From Kitasatospora sp. GP82 (lineage in GTDB: Bacteria; Actinomycetota; Actinomycetes; Streptomycetales; Streptomycetaceae), in the NCBI RefSeq assembly GCF_029892105.1, contig NZ_JARZAJ010000001.1, positions 62,001-126,000 on the forward strand: a stretch of 64,000 nucleotides of DNA, given 5' to 3'. A program made the translations under genes and the position numbers. This document shows positions 9,640 to 19,307 of the stretch, piece after piece. A model generated the notes under the pieces. It saw only the letters and a program-made list of their open reading frames with translations. It had not been told where the DNA came from and ran no database searches. Numbering within the stretch: position 1 is the first letter of the stretch; every line of letters begins with the position of its first letter.

Positions 9640-11910
9640 TCACTCCGGCGGCAGCGCGTAGATGTGCGGGCCGAACTGCGCGAACAGCCGCTCGCCGTCC
9701 GTGCTCAGGTACCAGTCGTCCCCCGAGGTGCCCTCGACGGAGAAGGTCCAGCGCACGCTCGCGGCCTTGATGTCCACCGCGAAGACACCGCCCCCGAACC
9801 CGCCGGGCACGAAGAGCGTGTCCTTGACCAGCACCGGCGGCGTCATGACCGAGACGGACTTGGGCAGCGCGCAGCGCCACAGCTCCTTGCCGGTCGCGGC
9901 ATCCCAGCCGCAGACCGAGGGCGTGCCGTCGCTGCCGTACACCACACCGTTCGCCGCGAGCACGGGGGTGAACATCCGCTTCTCGTCCGAGGGCACGGTG
10001 ATCTTCCACTGCTGCTTGCCGTCGGTGAGCCGGACCGCCTGGAGACCGGTCCGCCCGGTCAGGCAGTACGCCTGGGTGGCGTCGGCGGCGGCCGGGTAGG
10101 CAGCGGGGACGCCGGTGTCGACGAACCAGATCTGCTTGCCGTCCTGGCCGCTGCGGGCGACCAGGTTGTTCTGGTTGTCGGTGTAGTAGACGTTGCCGGC
10201 AGCGGCCAGACCCTCCACGAAGGGGGTGGCGCTCTTCTGCCGCTCCTGGAACCAGAGTTCCTGCTGGGTGTCGAGCGACAGCGCGGTCACGCCGAAGGTC
10301 ATGTCGCCGAACATGACGCCTGCGGGTGACAGGTCGGCCAGCGTGTAGACGGCGTGGTCGTCCGCGCCGAGCAGGCCGTCGGGGGTGAGCGAATCGCCCT
10401 TCATGTCCTTCCCGGCGAACGTCCAGCGCGGCACACCGGTGTCGGCGGCGAAGCCGACGAGCTGGGTGTCCGCCTGGGTGATGACCATCTGCTTGCTTGC
10501 CACCAGCACGATGGCGGGGACGTCGCGCCTGGCCCACTTCTCCTTGCCGGTCGTCGGGTCCAGAGCCACCAGGCCCTCGCCCTGCGGGCAGAGCGACCCG
10601 CCGACCACGAGCGGCGGCCGAGACGTCAGGCGCCCCTGGGCGTCGTACGTCCACAGCGGCTGCGGCGCGACACCGGCCGGGCGGGACTGCTTCGGGACGG
10701 GCTGCGGCGCCGTGCCGGTCGGGCTGGGAGCCGGGGACGGGGACGGGGAATGGCCGCGGGTCAGCGCCCAGGCCGTCCCGCCGACGGCGGCGACGGCCAC
10801 CGCCCCGCCGCCGAACAGGAAGGCCCGCCGGGACGGCCGCGGCACGGTGGGCGACGCGGAAGCCTGTTCCGGCGCAGGGCCGCCTGCCGGGCCGCCTGCC
10901 TGCGGGGCCACCCGGCCCAGCTTCATGGTGCCGGGAGCGGCGGTCGCGGTGGCGGCGGCGTCCGTGCTGGTCGGTGTGTAGGGGTTCGGGGAGTGGACCG
11001 CACTGCCGCGCGCCGGGGTCTCCATGTCCATCACCTTCGCCGCGTGCTGCGCCAGCGCGGAGGTGACCGGCGCGGGCAGCCAGCCGTCGCGCAGCACCGC
11101 CGTGGCGCCGTCCGGCGCGAGCATCCCGGTGAGCTGTTCGGGGCTGGGCCGCAGCGCCGGGTCCTTCGCCAGACAGGCGGCCACGGCGGGGCGCAGCGAG
11201 GCGGGCAGGCCGTCCAGGTCGGGCTGGTCGTGCACCACCTTGTACAGCTGCGCGGCCGGGCCCGAGGCGGACTCGAACGGGCCCTGGCCGGTGGCCGCGT
11301 ACACCAGCACCGAGCCGAGCGCGAAGACGTCACCGGCCGGGCCGATCGGCTGCCCCGAGGCCTGCTCGGGGCTCATGTAGCCGGGCGAGCCGACCACGAT
11401 CCCGGTCCTGGTGAAGCCGTCGCCGTCCATCGCGCGGGCGATCCCGAAGTCGATCACCCGGGGTCCGTCGGCGGCCAGCAGCACATTGGACGGCTTGAGG
11501 TCGCGGTGCACCAGGCCAGCCCGGTGCACGGCGGCCAGCGCCTGGGCGAGACCTGCGCCGAGCGCCCGCACCGACTGCTCGGGCAGCGGTCCGTGCGCCA
11601 TGACGGCCTCGGTCAGCGAGGGGCCGAGCACATACGCGGTCGCCAGCCAGGGCATCGGCCCGTCCCGGTCGGCGTCCACCACCGGCGCGGTGTACGTACC
11701 GTCCACCGCCTGGGCGGCGGCCACCTCACGGGCGAACCGGCTGCGGAACTCCTGATCCTCCGCCAGCTCCGAGCGGACGACCTTGACCGCGACTGTCCGG
11801 CCACCCGACGAACGGGCCAGGTAGACCCGGCCCATTCCGCCCGCGCCGAGCCGCGCCAGCAGTCGGTACGGTCCGACCGCCTCGGGGTCGGTGACGTCCA
11901 ACGGCTCCAT
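9640..11910 (-). CDS. Serine/threonine protein kinase with extracytoplasmic PQQ-type beta-propeller
   Basis: A 756-residue membrane kinase. Residues 1-270 are a Hanks-type kinase with the glycine loop LGAGGMGRVYLA, Lys43, HRDLKPSN (135-142) and DFG (154-156), so it should be active. A Pro/Ala-rich juxtamembrane region follows. One hydrophobic segment at ~361-380, preceded by PSRRAFLFGGG, crosses the membrane. Outside is a repeat domain with blades like YDAQGRLTSRPPLVVGGSL and LDPTTGKEKWARRD, typical of PQQ/WD-like propellers. Such kinases are thought to couple an external ligand to phosphorylation. The start is ATG 11910 after GGGAGCAG. The frame stays open upstream, but that part is shadow coding of the divergent peptidase. 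Confidence 0.92.
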   Translation of the reverse strand: MEPLDVTDPEAVGPYRLLARLGAGGMGRVYLARSSGGRTVAVKVVRSELAEDQEFRSRFAREVAAAQAVDGTYTAPVVDADRDGPMPWLATAYVLGPSLTEAVMAHGPLPEQSVRALGAGLAQALAAVHRAGLVHRDLKPSNVLLAADGPRVIDFGIARAMDGDGFTRTGIVVGSPGYMSPEQASGQPIGPAGDVFALGSVLVYAATGQGPFESASGPAAQLYKVVHDQPDLDGLPASLRPAVAACLAKDPALRPSPEQLTGMLAPDGATAVLRDGWLPAPVTSALAQHAAKVMDMETPARGSAVHSPNPYTPTSTDAAATATAAPGTMKLGRVAPQAGGPAGGPAPEQASASPTVPRPSRRAFLFGGGAVAVAAVGGTAWALTRGHSPSPSPAPSPTGTAPQPVPKQSRPAGVAPQPLWTYDAQGRLTSRPPLVVGGSLCPQGEGLVALDPTTGKEKWARRDVPAIVLVASKQMVITQADTQLVGFAADTGVPRWTFAGKDMKGDSLTPDGLLGADDHAVYTLADLSPAGVMFGDMTFGVTALSLDTQQELWFQERQKSATPFVEGLAAAGNVYYTDNQNNLVARSGQDGKQIWFVDTGVPAAYPAAADATQAYCLTGRTGLQAVRLTDGKQQWKITVPSDEKRMFTPVLAANGVVYGSDGTPSVCGWDAATGKELWRCALPKSVSVMTPPVLVKDTLFVPGGFGGGVFAVDIKAASVRWTFSVEGTSGDDWYLSTDGERLFAQFGPHIYALPPE

Positions 11911-12009
11911 CTGCTGCTCCCGTGCCCAAGGTGATGTGCCATCACTGATCGGTGGCTCCGCAGATGGTACGGGCCGTAGGCTCGGTCCGGTCGGGCGGAG
12001 GGGGCAACT

Positions 12010-12651
12010 GTGGCCGGAGAGCTGGTCGGGACGTCGGCCGGTGCTGTCGCGGGAGTGCTCGCGGCACCGCTGCTGCGGGCTGCGGCGGCGCGCTACGCGG
12101 TGCCGTACGGCGAACCGTGGCGCGAGCGCTCGGCGCCCGGCGGCCCCGCTCTCCTCCCGGTCGGGCTGGTCGCGGCGGGGGTGGGTGCGGCGGTCGGTGC
12201 GGCGGCGCAGTGGCCGGTGGCGCTGCTGCTGGGCTGGGCCGGGCTGTTCGGGGTGGTCCTCGGCTTCGTGGACGCGGCCGTCCACCGGCTGCCGGACGTC
12301 CTCACCCTGCCGCTCGCCGTCGGCACGGCGACCCTGCTGCTGCTGACGGAGCACCAGGGTCCGGTACTGCTGCGCTGCCTGTACGCCGCACTCGCCTTCG
12401 GGGCCTGCTACGGGGCGCTCGCCCTGCTGGCCCCGATGGGCTTCGGCGACGCCAAGCTGGCGCCCGCGCTGGGGGCGGTGCTCGGCTGGTACGGCTGGAG
12501 GACGGTGCTGGCCGGGTTCTGGTACGGCTTTGTGCTGGCCGCCCTGTGGGGCGGTGCGCAGCTGCTGACCCGGCGGATGAAGGGCGGCGACTCGCTGCCG
12601 TTCGGCCCCTGCATGCTGCTCGGCGCCCTGCTGGCGGTACTTGCAGCCTGA
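12010..12651 (+). CDS. Prepilin peptidase (A24 family)
   Basis: A 213-residue polytopic membrane aspartyl protease. The two catalytic Asp motifs are visible: FVDAAVHRLPD (first Asp ~residue 85) and MGFGDAKL, the family GxGD motif (~residues 146-149). The N-terminal methyltransferase domain of classical PilD is absent, as is usual in actinobacteria. It would cleave leader peptides of Flp/Tad-type pilins in the cytoplasmic membrane; no pilin genes lie in this window. The start is GTG 12010, about 100 bp from the divergent kinase start. Confidence 0.9.
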   Translation: MAGELVGTSAGAVAGVLAAPLLRAAAARYAVPYGEPWRERSAPGGPALLPVGLVAAGVGAAVGAAAQWPVALLLGWAGLFGVVLGFVDAAVHRLPDVLTLPLAVGTATLLLLTEHQGPVLLRCLYAALAFGACYGALALLAPMGFGDAKLAPALGAVLGWYGWRTVLAGFWYGFVLAALWGGAQLLTRRMKGGDSLPFGPCMLLGALLAVLAA

Positions 12652-12761
12652 TACCGGGTGGTAGCACCACCTGAACCGGGCAGCCAGCACTATCGCCGGG
12701 CGAGGAGGCGGCGGGGAGCATGGTCACCGGGAAGCAGGGTGCTCAACCGGGAGGCGTGACC

Positions 12762-14174
12762 GTGCTGTTCAGGAATTCCATGTCGAAGGCCGCGTCGAAG
12801 GCCGCCACAGCGGTGGCGCTGCTGGCCGTCACGGGTGGCGTGGTGCTGCCCGCCGGGCCTGCGGCCGCCGCGTCGCGGTCGGTGGACGGCGTGTGGCGGA
12901 CGGACGGCTACGGCACCGTGCTCTCGATCGCCGACGGCCACCTGCAGACGTACCAGACCAACTCGGTCAGCTGCCTGAAGGCGGACTCCGCCGAGCGTGC
13001 GAGCGCCGACGCCGGTTCGGCCACCTTCACCACCGGGGACGGGACGGTCCTCACCGTGCGCCCCCAGGGCAGCCGGGCGGCCTCCCTGCACGTGGACGGC
13101 TCCCCCGGGGACCGTACGCTGCACCGCGTCCCGGCCCTGCCCGACGACTGCACCCGTCCGGCGCCCACCGGCCCGGTGGCGACGTTCGACGTCTTCTGGC
13201 AGACCTTCGAGGACAACTACCCCTTCTTCGCCGCCAAGGGCATCGACTGGCATGCCGTCAGGGACACGTACCGGCCGCGGATCGGAGCGCAGACGAGCGA
13301 CGCGGAGCTCTTCGCCGTCCTGAGCGAGATGGTCCAGCCGCTGTACGACGCGCATGTCCACATCGACGCCGGCGCCACGGGCTGCTTCGCCCGGATCCGC
13401 CCCGGCACCGTGATGCCGGGGCCCGACCTGGACAAGCGGGTCCGGGCGTACATCGAGAAGCGTGACCTCGGCGGCCGGAGCCTGCGGTACTACGCCAAGG
13501 ACCGGATCGGCTACGCCGACCTGCCCGGCGGCCAGGGCTACCTGCGCATCTCCGGCTTCGGCGGCTACACGGACGACAAGAACGACAGCTACGCCGCCAA
13601 CAGCGCCGAGCTCCGGCGCGCGCTCGACGACATCCTCACCCCCGAGCGCACCGCCCGGCTGCGCGGCCTGATCATCGACCTGCGGATCAACGGCGGTGGG
13701 TCCGACAGCCTGGGCCTTGAGATCGCCTCTCGCCTCACCGACCGCAGCTACCTCGCCTACAGCAAGGTGGTCCGCAACGACCCGGCCGATCCGAGCGGCT
13801 TCACCCGCCCGCAGCCCGTTGCCGTGCAGCCTGCCCAGGGCGCCCGCTACACCGGCCCGGTCGCGGTCCTGACCAGCGGATCGACGGTGAGTGCGGGGGA
13901 GACGTTCACCCAGGCCCTGATCGACCGCCCCGGTGGCACGGCCCGGGTCGGGGAGTCCACCCAGGGCGTCTTCTCGGACGTGCTGGGACGCAGCCTCCCC
14001 AACGGCTGGGAGTTCGGAATGCCGAACGAGGAGTTCCGTACCCGATCCGGCCGCACCTTCGACGGCCCGGGCATACCGCCCCAGTACCCCGAACCGGTCT
14101 TCACCGAGGACGAGTTCGGCCATCACCGCGACTCGGCCTTCGATCGCGCGCTCGCTCTGCTGACGCGCCGATGA
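12762..14174 (+). CDS. Secreted S41-family peptidase
   Basis: A ~470-residue exported serine protease related to tricorn and C-terminal-processing peptidases. I take GTG 12762 as start because GGGAGG lies 7 nt upstream; ATG 12720 lacks a good site. Residues ~1-37 form a signal peptide ending in AGPAAAASRS. An N-terminal beta domain (VDGVWRTDGYGTVLSI) and a tricorn-C1-like helical part (FWQTFEDNYPFFAAKGIDW) precede the catalytic S41 core. LIIDLRINGGGSDSLG is the oxyanion strand, TSGSTVSAGETF contains the nucleophilic Ser, and GESTQGVFSD follows. It probably cleaves peptides outside the cell. The gene is monocistronic. Confidence 0.88.
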   Translation: MLFRNSMSKAASKAATAVALLAVTGGVVLPAGPAAAASRSVDGVWRTDGYGTVLSIADGHLQTYQTNSVSCLKADSAERASADAGSATFTTGDGTVLTVRPQGSRAASLHVDGSPGDRTLHRVPALPDDCTRPAPTGPVATFDVFWQTFEDNYPFFAAKGIDWHAVRDTYRPRIGAQTSDAELFAVLSEMVQPLYDAHVHIDAGATGCFARIRPGTVMPGPDLDKRVRAYIEKRDLGGRSLRYYAKDRIGYADLPGGQGYLRISGFGGYTDDKNDSYAANSAELRRALDDILTPERTARLRGLIIDLRINGGGSDSLGLEIASRLTDRSYLAYSKVVRNDPADPSGFTRPQPVAVQPAQGARYTGPVAVLTSGSTVSAGETFTQALIDRPGGTARVGESTQGVFSDVLGRSLPNGWEFGMPNEEFRTRSGRTFDGPGIPPQYPEPVFTEDEFGHHRDSAFDRALALLTRR

Positions 14175-14202
14175 CTTCCTGCTGACCTCCTGACGATCTC
14201 CT

Positions 14203-14226
14203 GCCGACGTGCCGACGTGCCGACGT
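14203..14226 (+). repeat. Three tandem 8-bp repeats
   Basis: Three perfect copies of gccgacgt directly after the S41 peptidase gene and before two hairpins. Confidence 0.7.
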
Positions 14227-14242
14227 GTCGAGCCTGCCGGAA

Positions 14243-14317
14243 CGGGCGAGGCCCGCCGCAACCCGGACGGTACGGCGGGCCTCGCCCGGTGCACCCGCCC
14301 CCCCGAAGGGCGGGTGC
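14243..14317. terminator. Double hairpin between convergent S41 peptidase and chitinase genes
   Basis: A perfect 16-bp stem (14243-14258 with 14273-14288) is followed by a perfect 10-bp stem (14291-14300 with 14308-14317). Both sit between converging genes. Confidence 0.85.
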
Positions 14318-14328
14318 TCCCGACGGAG

Positions 14329-15948
14329 TTACGGCATTGCGTGGACGTGGGCGCCCACATTGGCGGAGAAGTCATTGCCGTTGGCGGCGTCCCAGTTGGT
14401 CGACCAGGTCATCGCGCCCCGGATGGTCGGCCACTTGGCCGGCGGGACGAAGCTGCCGCAGTTGGTGCCCGTGGCCAGGCAGTCCAGCGCGTTGTTCACG
14501 ACGGTCGAGTTGACGTAACCGCCGCCTGCCGCCTTGCTGGAGGCGGGGACACCGATGCCGACCTGGTCCGGGCGCAGACCGCCCTGGATGTGGGTGCAGA
14601 TCTGGCCGGTGATGAAGTCCACGGTGCCCTGGTTGTAGACCTTGCCGTCGCAGCCGTTCATCCCACCGGAGTTGTAGAACTGGGTGTTGACGACGGTCAG
14701 GATGTCCTTGGTGTTCAGCGCCAGCTGGAAGTACGCACCCGAGGTGCTGTACATCCCGATGGTCTCGGGCGCCACGGTCAGTACGAAGCCGGAGCCGACC
14801 TTGCTCTGCAGGGTGTGCAGCGCCTGTGCCATGTAGACGGGGTCGACGCCGTTCTCCAGGTCGATGTCCACACCGTCGAAGCCGTAGCTCTGGATCAGGG
14901 CGTAGGCACTGTTGGCGAAGTTGTTGGCGGAGGCGGTGCTGTTGACCACGATGGTGCCGTTCTGGCCACCGACCGAGACGACGACCCGCTTGCCCGCCGC
15001 GTGCTTGGCGGCGATGTCGGCCTTGAAGTCGGCGTCGGTGTAGCCGCCCAGCTTGGTGGCCAGCGCCGGGTCCAGGGTGAAGCCGATCGCACCCGGCGTG
15101 CTCGTCGCGTCGGCGAAGGAGACCGCGATGATGTCGTACGCGCTCTGTACATCACGCAGGCGCTGGACGGTGGCGCCGTTGTCGAAGTTCTGCCAGTAAC
15201 CGGTCAGGGCGTGGGCCGGCAGACCCCCGCTCGGCGGCGTGGTGGGGCCGGTCGGCGAGGGGCTGCTGCTCGGGCTGCCCGAGGGCGGGCTGCTCGGGGA
15301 GGACGAGGGCGAGCTGCTCGGGGAGGACGACGACGGCGACGAGGACGGCGAGCTGCTCGGTGTCGGGGAGGAGGAGCCGGCGGAGGTGGAGGGGGACGGC
15401 GATGCGGTGCCCGCCGGGCCGGTCAGCGTGATGTCGTCGGCGCTGTAGGCGCCCTGGCCGTACCAGCCGTGCACATACACGGTGATACTGCCGACGCCTG
15501 CGCCCGTGGTGAAGGTGGTGCCGAGCTGGTTCCAGCCGCTCTGGCCGGACCACACGGACGGATCGGTACCGCCGGTACCGCTCGCACCCAGGTACACGTA
15601 CGGGCCCTGGACCCAACCGCTCAGCGTGTAGGTGGTGTTGGGCAGCACGCTGACGGTCTGCTGACAGGTGGCGGTGTCCGAGCTGCCGGGGGTCGCCTGG
15701 AGGGCGTTCGAGCCGGAGTGGGTCGGGGAGGAGACCGTGCTCGCGGTGCCGGTGCAGCTCCAGCCGGAGAGGCTTCCGGTCTCGAAACCGCCGTTGGCGA
15801 CGAGGTTGCCGACCGCCGCGCTGGCCCCGCCCTCGAAGAGGGCCAGGCCGGACCCGGCCAGGGCCAGTGCGGCGGTGCCGGCCGCGAGGACCGTGGGGAC
15901 GTTGCTTCGGCGGCGCCGGTGGGACGGCTGCTGCAGCGTACGGGCCAT
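14329..15948 (-). CDS. Secreted GH18 chitinase with N-terminal carbohydrate-binding module
   Basis: A 539-residue secreted endochitinase. Order: signal peptide (~1-45, RRRR followed by a hydrophobic stretch); a beta-sandwich carbohydrate-binding module (~50-180, opening NLVANGGFETGSLSGW and closing YSADDITLTG); a long Ser/Pro linker (~185-235); and a GH18 TIM barrel. The barrel starts at LTGYWQNFDNG and carries RVVVSVGG and the catalytic FDGVDIDLE, whose last Glu is the acid/base. I chose ATG 15948 because the 57 codons upstream are Pro/Arg-rich shadow sequence and the signal peptide begins here. A DasR box about 145 bp upstream indicates induction by chitin-derived N-acetylglucosamine. Confidence 0.95.
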   Translation of the reverse strand: MARTLQQPSHRRRRSNVPTVLAAGTAALALAGSGLALFEGGASAAVGNLVANGGFETGSLSGWSCTGTASTVSSPTHSGSNALQATPGSSDTATCQQTVSVLPNTTYTLSGWVQGPYVYLGASGTGGTDPSVWSGQSGWNQLGTTFTTGAGVGSITVYVHGWYGQGAYSADDITLTGPAGTASPSPSTSAGSSSPTPSSSPSSSPSSSSPSSSPSSSPSSPPSGSPSSSPSPTGPTTPPSGGLPAHALTGYWQNFDNGATVQRLRDVQSAYDIIAVSFADATSTPGAIGFTLDPALATKLGGYTDADFKADIAAKHAAGKRVVVSVGGQNGTIVVNSTASANNFANSAYALIQSYGFDGVDIDLENGVDPVYMAQALHTLQSKVGSGFVLTVAPETIGMYSTSGAYFQLALNTKDILTVVNTQFYNSGGMNGCDGKVYNQGTVDFITGQICTHIQGGLRPDQVGIGVPASSKAAGGGYVNSTVVNNALDCLATGTNCGSFVPPAKWPTIRGAMTWSTNWDAANGNDFSANVGAHVHAMP

Positions 15949-16091
15949 GGAGAGACGCTCCGGTGGGGTAAGGAGGGGGAGCCGCCGCGGTGGGGGCGCG
16001 GCGGCTCCGTGTGGGGGAGGGAGGTCCGCAGGAGAGCTGTCGGGTTCGACGGGCCGACCAGTGCGCTCCGGTTCCGTCGCCTCGCTCAAAA

Positions 16092-16107
16092 GCTGGACTA
16101 GACCAAT
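16092..16107 (-). promoter_or_regulatory. DasR-responsive element (dre) of the chitinase gene
   Basis: On the minus strand the site reads ATTGGTCTAGTCCAGC, matching the known dre consensus AGTGGTCTAGACCACT at 12 of 16 positions, including the whole GGTCTAG core. It lies ~145 bp before the chitinase start, where DasR and chitinase-type sites are found in Streptomyces. Confidence 0.85.
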
Positions 16108-16344
16108 GGGGGGCGTCAAGCATCCGGAACCCGGCTTACGGGTTGCTTAAGGAAGCGGTGACCGTTCCGTGTCATGGCAGGTGTGACTGCGGCCACACCG
16201 GACCCACATGGGATCGAACCCTTCTGTACATGCTTGTGACACCTTCGGTACCTGCGGCTTTACCTCCGCGTACCGCGCGGGAGTAGGCTGCGCCGGGGGT
16301 ATTCAGTCGCACCCGGGGGACCGAGTACGGAGGGGCCGAACGTC

Positions 16345-17139
16345 ATGGGTCTGCGCGATGTGGTCGAGAGCACGCCGGGTCTGCGCACCCTGCTGGACAA
16401 CGCGTACCGGCTCTACGGCCGCCGGGTCGAGGTGCACCTCGACAACACCCCGCGCCACATCGGGGTGATCCTCGACGGCAACCGTCGCTGGGCCAAGGCG
16501 ACCGGCGGTACCACCGTGTACGGACACCAGCGCGGTGCGGACAAGATCAGCGAGTTCCTGGGCTGGTGCGACGAGACGCACGTCAAGGTCGTCACCCTCT
16601 GGATGCTCTCGACCGACAACCTCTCCCGGCCCGCCGACGAACTGGTCCCGCTGCTCGGGATCATCGAGGATGCGGTGCGCGGACTGGCCGAGTCCCGCCG
16701 CTGGAAGGTCAACCCGGTCGGCGCGCTCGACCTGCTGCCGGAGCACACGGCGGACGTGCTCAAGCAGGCCGCCCAGGCCACCGCACACGTCAAGGGGATC
16801 ACGGTCAACGTCGCCGTCGGCTACGGCGGCCGGCACGAGATCGCCGACGCCGTCCGCTCCCTCCTCCAGGAGCACGCGGGCCGGGGCACCTCGATCGAGG
16901 AACTGGCCGAAATCCTCACCGTCGAGCACATCGCCGAACACCTCTACACCACCGGCCAGCCCGACCCCGACCTGATCATCCGTACCTCCGGGGAACAGCG
17001 CCTCTCCGGCTTTCTGCTCTGGCAGAGCGCCCACAGCGAGTTCTACTTCTGCGAGGCGTACTGGCCGGCCTTCCGCAAGGTCGACTTCCTGCGGGCCCTG
17101 CGCGACTACCAGCTGCGCCACCGCCGCCTCGGCCTCTGA
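16345..17139 (+). CDS. Isoprenyl transferase (cis-prenyltransferase)
   Basis: A 264-residue UPP-synthase-family enzyme that adds isopentenyl diphosphate in cis to an allylic primer. The catalytic Asp44 is in VILDGNRRWAK. STDNLSRP, RTSGEQRLSGFLLWQ and EFYFCEAYWPAF are the other conserved blocks, including the Arg residues that bind diphosphate. Product length cannot be read from the sequence: it could make undecaprenyl diphosphate or a shorter chain, and Streptomyces usually carry two paralogues. GGAGGGG precedes the ATG. The 3' end of the gene has been partly copied downstream. Confidence 0.93.
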   Translation: MGLRDVVESTPGLRTLLDNAYRLYGRRVEVHLDNTPRHIGVILDGNRRWAKATGGTTVYGHQRGADKISEFLGWCDETHVKVVTLWMLSTDNLSRPADELVPLLGIIEDAVRGLAESRRWKVNPVGALDLLPEHTADVLKQAAQATAHVKGITVNVAVGYGGRHEIADAVRSLLQEHAGRGTSIEELAEILTVEHIAEHLYTTGQPDPDLIIRTSGEQRLSGFLLWQSAHSEFYFCEAYWPAFRKVDFLRALRDYQLRHRRLGL

Positions 17140-17232
17140 GGGTTCGGCCGCAGACGGTTCGGTTCCGGCGGTGGCTCGCGGTGTTGGGGTCGGCCGGGGA
17201 CGCGGGGGGCGCCCCCCGCAGTGGTCAGGCCT

Positions 17233-17343
17233 GCTTCTGCGAGGCGTACTGGCCGGCCTTGTGCATGGTCGCCCTCCTGAGGGCAGAGCAGTCTGCGGGC
17301 CCTGCGCGACTATCGGCTGCGCCACCGCCTCGGCCTCCGAAGG
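17233..17343 (+). repeat. Degenerate duplicate of the prenyltransferase 3' end
   Basis: About 110 bp repeats the segment at 17045-17142: the stretch encoding FCEAYWPAF, then CGGGCCCTGCGCGACTA and GCGCCACCGC. A ~15-bp insertion and several substitutions distinguish it. It has no start codon and is not translated in a useful frame. The rest of the 411-bp gap up to PhoH (17140-17550) holds no gene that I can see. Confidence 0.85.
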
Positions 17344-17550
17344 CTGGTCGGTGCGCCTGACAGCGGTTCAGGTCGTGTGCCCGGGAGGCGGGCGGGTAAA
17401 CGTTCGTCGACAATGATCCGTCACTTGCGTGCGACGGGTATGCACCGCGGCTCGCCTGGGAATACCCCCCTCAGACCGGTACTCCGGCCACCGGGGTCGC
17501 GGGGACCGGCTTGCCGCGGGTGACGCTGGGTCATCCGCTCTGGAGGCCTA

Positions 17551-18885
17551 GTGGTCAGTACCAAGAGCCGCCGGACACCAGACCGGCGCACGTACGTTCT
17601 CGACACCAGCGTGCTCCTGGCCGACCCGTTCGCCATGACGCGCTTCGAGGAGCACGAGGTCGTCCTTCCGGTGGTGGTGGTCACCGAGTTGGAGGCCAAG
17701 CGGCACCACCCGGAGCTGGGCTACTTCGCCCGCCAGGCGCTCCGTCTGCTGGACGACTACCGAATTCACCACGGTCGGCTCGACGAGCCGATCCCGGTGG
17801 GCGAGTTCGGCGGCACCATCCGGGTCGAGCTCAACCACTCCGACCCCTCCGTGCTGCCGGCCGGGTACCGCTCGGGCGGAGGCGAGGCGGACACCCGGAT
17901 CCTGGCGGTCGCCCGCAATCTGCAGGCCGAGGGCTACGACGTCACCGTCGTCTCGAAGGATCTGCCGCTGCGGATCAAGGCCAGCTCGGTCGGTCTGCTG
18001 GCGGAGGAGTACCGGGCGGAGCTGGCGATCACCTCGGGCTGGACGGGGATGTCCGAGCTGCATGTCTCCGGTGACCAGGTGGACGCCCTGTTCGGGGCCG
18101 GCCACGACGTCGCCGTGGACATCGACGGCGCCGACGAACTGCCCGTGCACACCGGCCTGGTCCTCACCTCGGAGCGCGGCCGCGCGCTCGGCCGGGTGAC
18201 GCACGACGGCCGGGTCCGGCTGGTCCGGGGGGACCGCGAGGCGTTCGGGCTGCGGGGCCGCAGTGCCGAGCAGCGGGTCGCGCTGGAACTGCTGCTGGAC
18301 CCCGAGGTCGGCATCATCTCGATGGGCGGCCGTGCGGGCACCGGTAAGTCCGCGCTGGCGCTCTGCGCGGGACTGGAGGCCGTGCTGGAGCGACAGCAGC
18401 ACCGCAAGGTGATGGTGTTCCGTCCGCTGTACGCGGTCGGGGGGCAGGAGTTGGGCTACCTGCCGGGTACCGAGGCCGAGAAGATGGGCCCCTGGGCGCA
18501 GGCGGTCTTCGACACCCTCTCCGCCGTGACCACTCCGGACGTGATCGAGGAGGTGATCGCCCGGGGGATGCTGGAGGTGCTGCCGTTGACCCACATCAGG
18601 GGCCGGTCGCTGCACGACGCGTTCGTGATCGTGGACGAGGCGCAGTCCCTGGAGCGGAACGTCCTGCTGACCGTGCTGTCCCGGATCGGTCAGGGCTCCC
18701 GGGTGGTGCTCACCCACGACGTGGCGCAGCGCGACAACCTGCGGGTGGGCCGGTACGACGGCGTGGTCGCGGTGGTGGAGAAGCTCAAGGGGCATCCGTT
18801 GTTCGCACACGTCACGCTGACGCGCTCGGAGCGCTCGCCGATCGCCGCTCTGGTCACGGAGATGCTGGAGGACATCCAGCCCTGA
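17551..18885 (+). CDS. PhoH family protein, PIN-PhoH (PhoH2) fusion
   Basis: A 444-residue cytoplasmic protein. Residues ~13-150 are a PIN ribonuclease domain: [12 protein letters not shown] begins with the first acidic residue, and [10 protein letters not shown] and [14 protein letters not shown] carry the others. Residues ~235-440 are a PhoH P-loop ATPase with Walker [13 protein letters not shown] (~258-269) and Walker [11 protein letters not shown] (~356-365). PhoH2 proteins of mycobacteria are RNA helicases/nucleases, and a similar RNA-processing role is expected. The start is GTG 17551 after TGGAGG. Confidence 0.94.
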   Translation: MVSTKSRRTPDRRTYVLDTSVLLADPFAMTRFEEHEVVLPVVVVTELEAKRHHPELGYFARQALRLLDDYRIHHGRLDEPIPVGEFGGTIRVELNHSDPSVLPAGYRSGGGEADTRILAVARNLQAEGYDVTVVSKDLPLRIKASSVGLLAEEYRAELAITSGWTGMSELHVSGDQVDALFGAGHDVAVDIDGADELPVHTGLVLTSERGRALGRVTHDGRVRLVRGDREAFGLRGRSAEQRVALELLLDPEVGIISMGGRAGTGKSALALCAGLEAVLERQQHRKVMVFRPLYAVGGQELGYLPGTEAEKMGPWAQAVFDTLSAVTTPDVIEEVIARGMLEVLPLTHIRGRSLHDAFVIVDEAQSLERNVLLTVLSRIGQGSRVVLTHDVAQRDNLRVGRYDGVVAVVEKLKGHPLFAHVTLTRSERSPIAALVTEMLEDIQP

Positions 18886-18926
18886 ACTCCCGCTCCACAG
18901 TGGGTCAAATCGCCCTAAAAGGACAT

Positions 18927-18959
18927 CAAGGGACCTGTCGCATAGCGGCAGGTCCCTTG
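18927..18959 (+). terminator. phoH terminator
   Basis: A 15-bp stem with one G-T pair and a 3-nt loop, 42 nt after the stop. Confidence 0.85.
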
Positions 18960-19307
18960 GCTGTCATCACATCTGACTGTTTCTTCTCCCGTGGCGCGAC
19001 AAACCCCCTGCTCGCGGTGATTGTGAGATCCGCCACGCAACCGGGAATTGCGTAGACACGTCCCGGTGCGGCATGGTGAGGGTTCTGTCAGGCCCCGCGT
19101 ACGGCACAACTCGCCCGGCAACTCCGGTCGGCGGGCGAACAACTGAACACAGATGAGCCGTGCGCCGCCCGATCCACTCGCTTGTCCGACTCAGTCTCGG
19201 CCTGGCGCCGGGCCCGAGTCTCCCGTGACCAGCACCTGTGGAGACCAGCGCCAAGGGGCATGTTGCGTCCGAACGGTCACGCGCGGGCGATGCTGGAAGG
19301 AAACCAT
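18960..19307. other. Long leader region before the transglycosylase-like gene
   Basis: This 348-bp stretch has no convincing open reading frame. I looked for a c-di-AMP (ydaO) riboswitch, which often precedes similar wall hydrolases in Streptomyces, and could not find its conserved blocks. It is probably promoter plus untranslated leader. Confidence 0.4.

Noticed and set aside
11911..12690. 5' extension of the Ser/Thr kinase frame
   Set aside because: The extra 260 codons overlap the divergent prepilin peptidase gene and lack homology; ATG 11910 has a ribosome-binding site and directly precedes the kinase fold.
15240..15400. Repetitive tract that could look like tandem repeats or a CRISPR-like array
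   Set aside because: It encodes the Ser/Pro linker of the chitinase. Repeats follow codon usage for Ser and Pro and have no spacer structure.
18960..19307. c-di-AMP (ydaO) riboswitch before the transglycosylase-like gene
   Set aside because: This riboswitch often precedes similar genes, but I could not find its conserved sequence blocks or paired stems in this leader.
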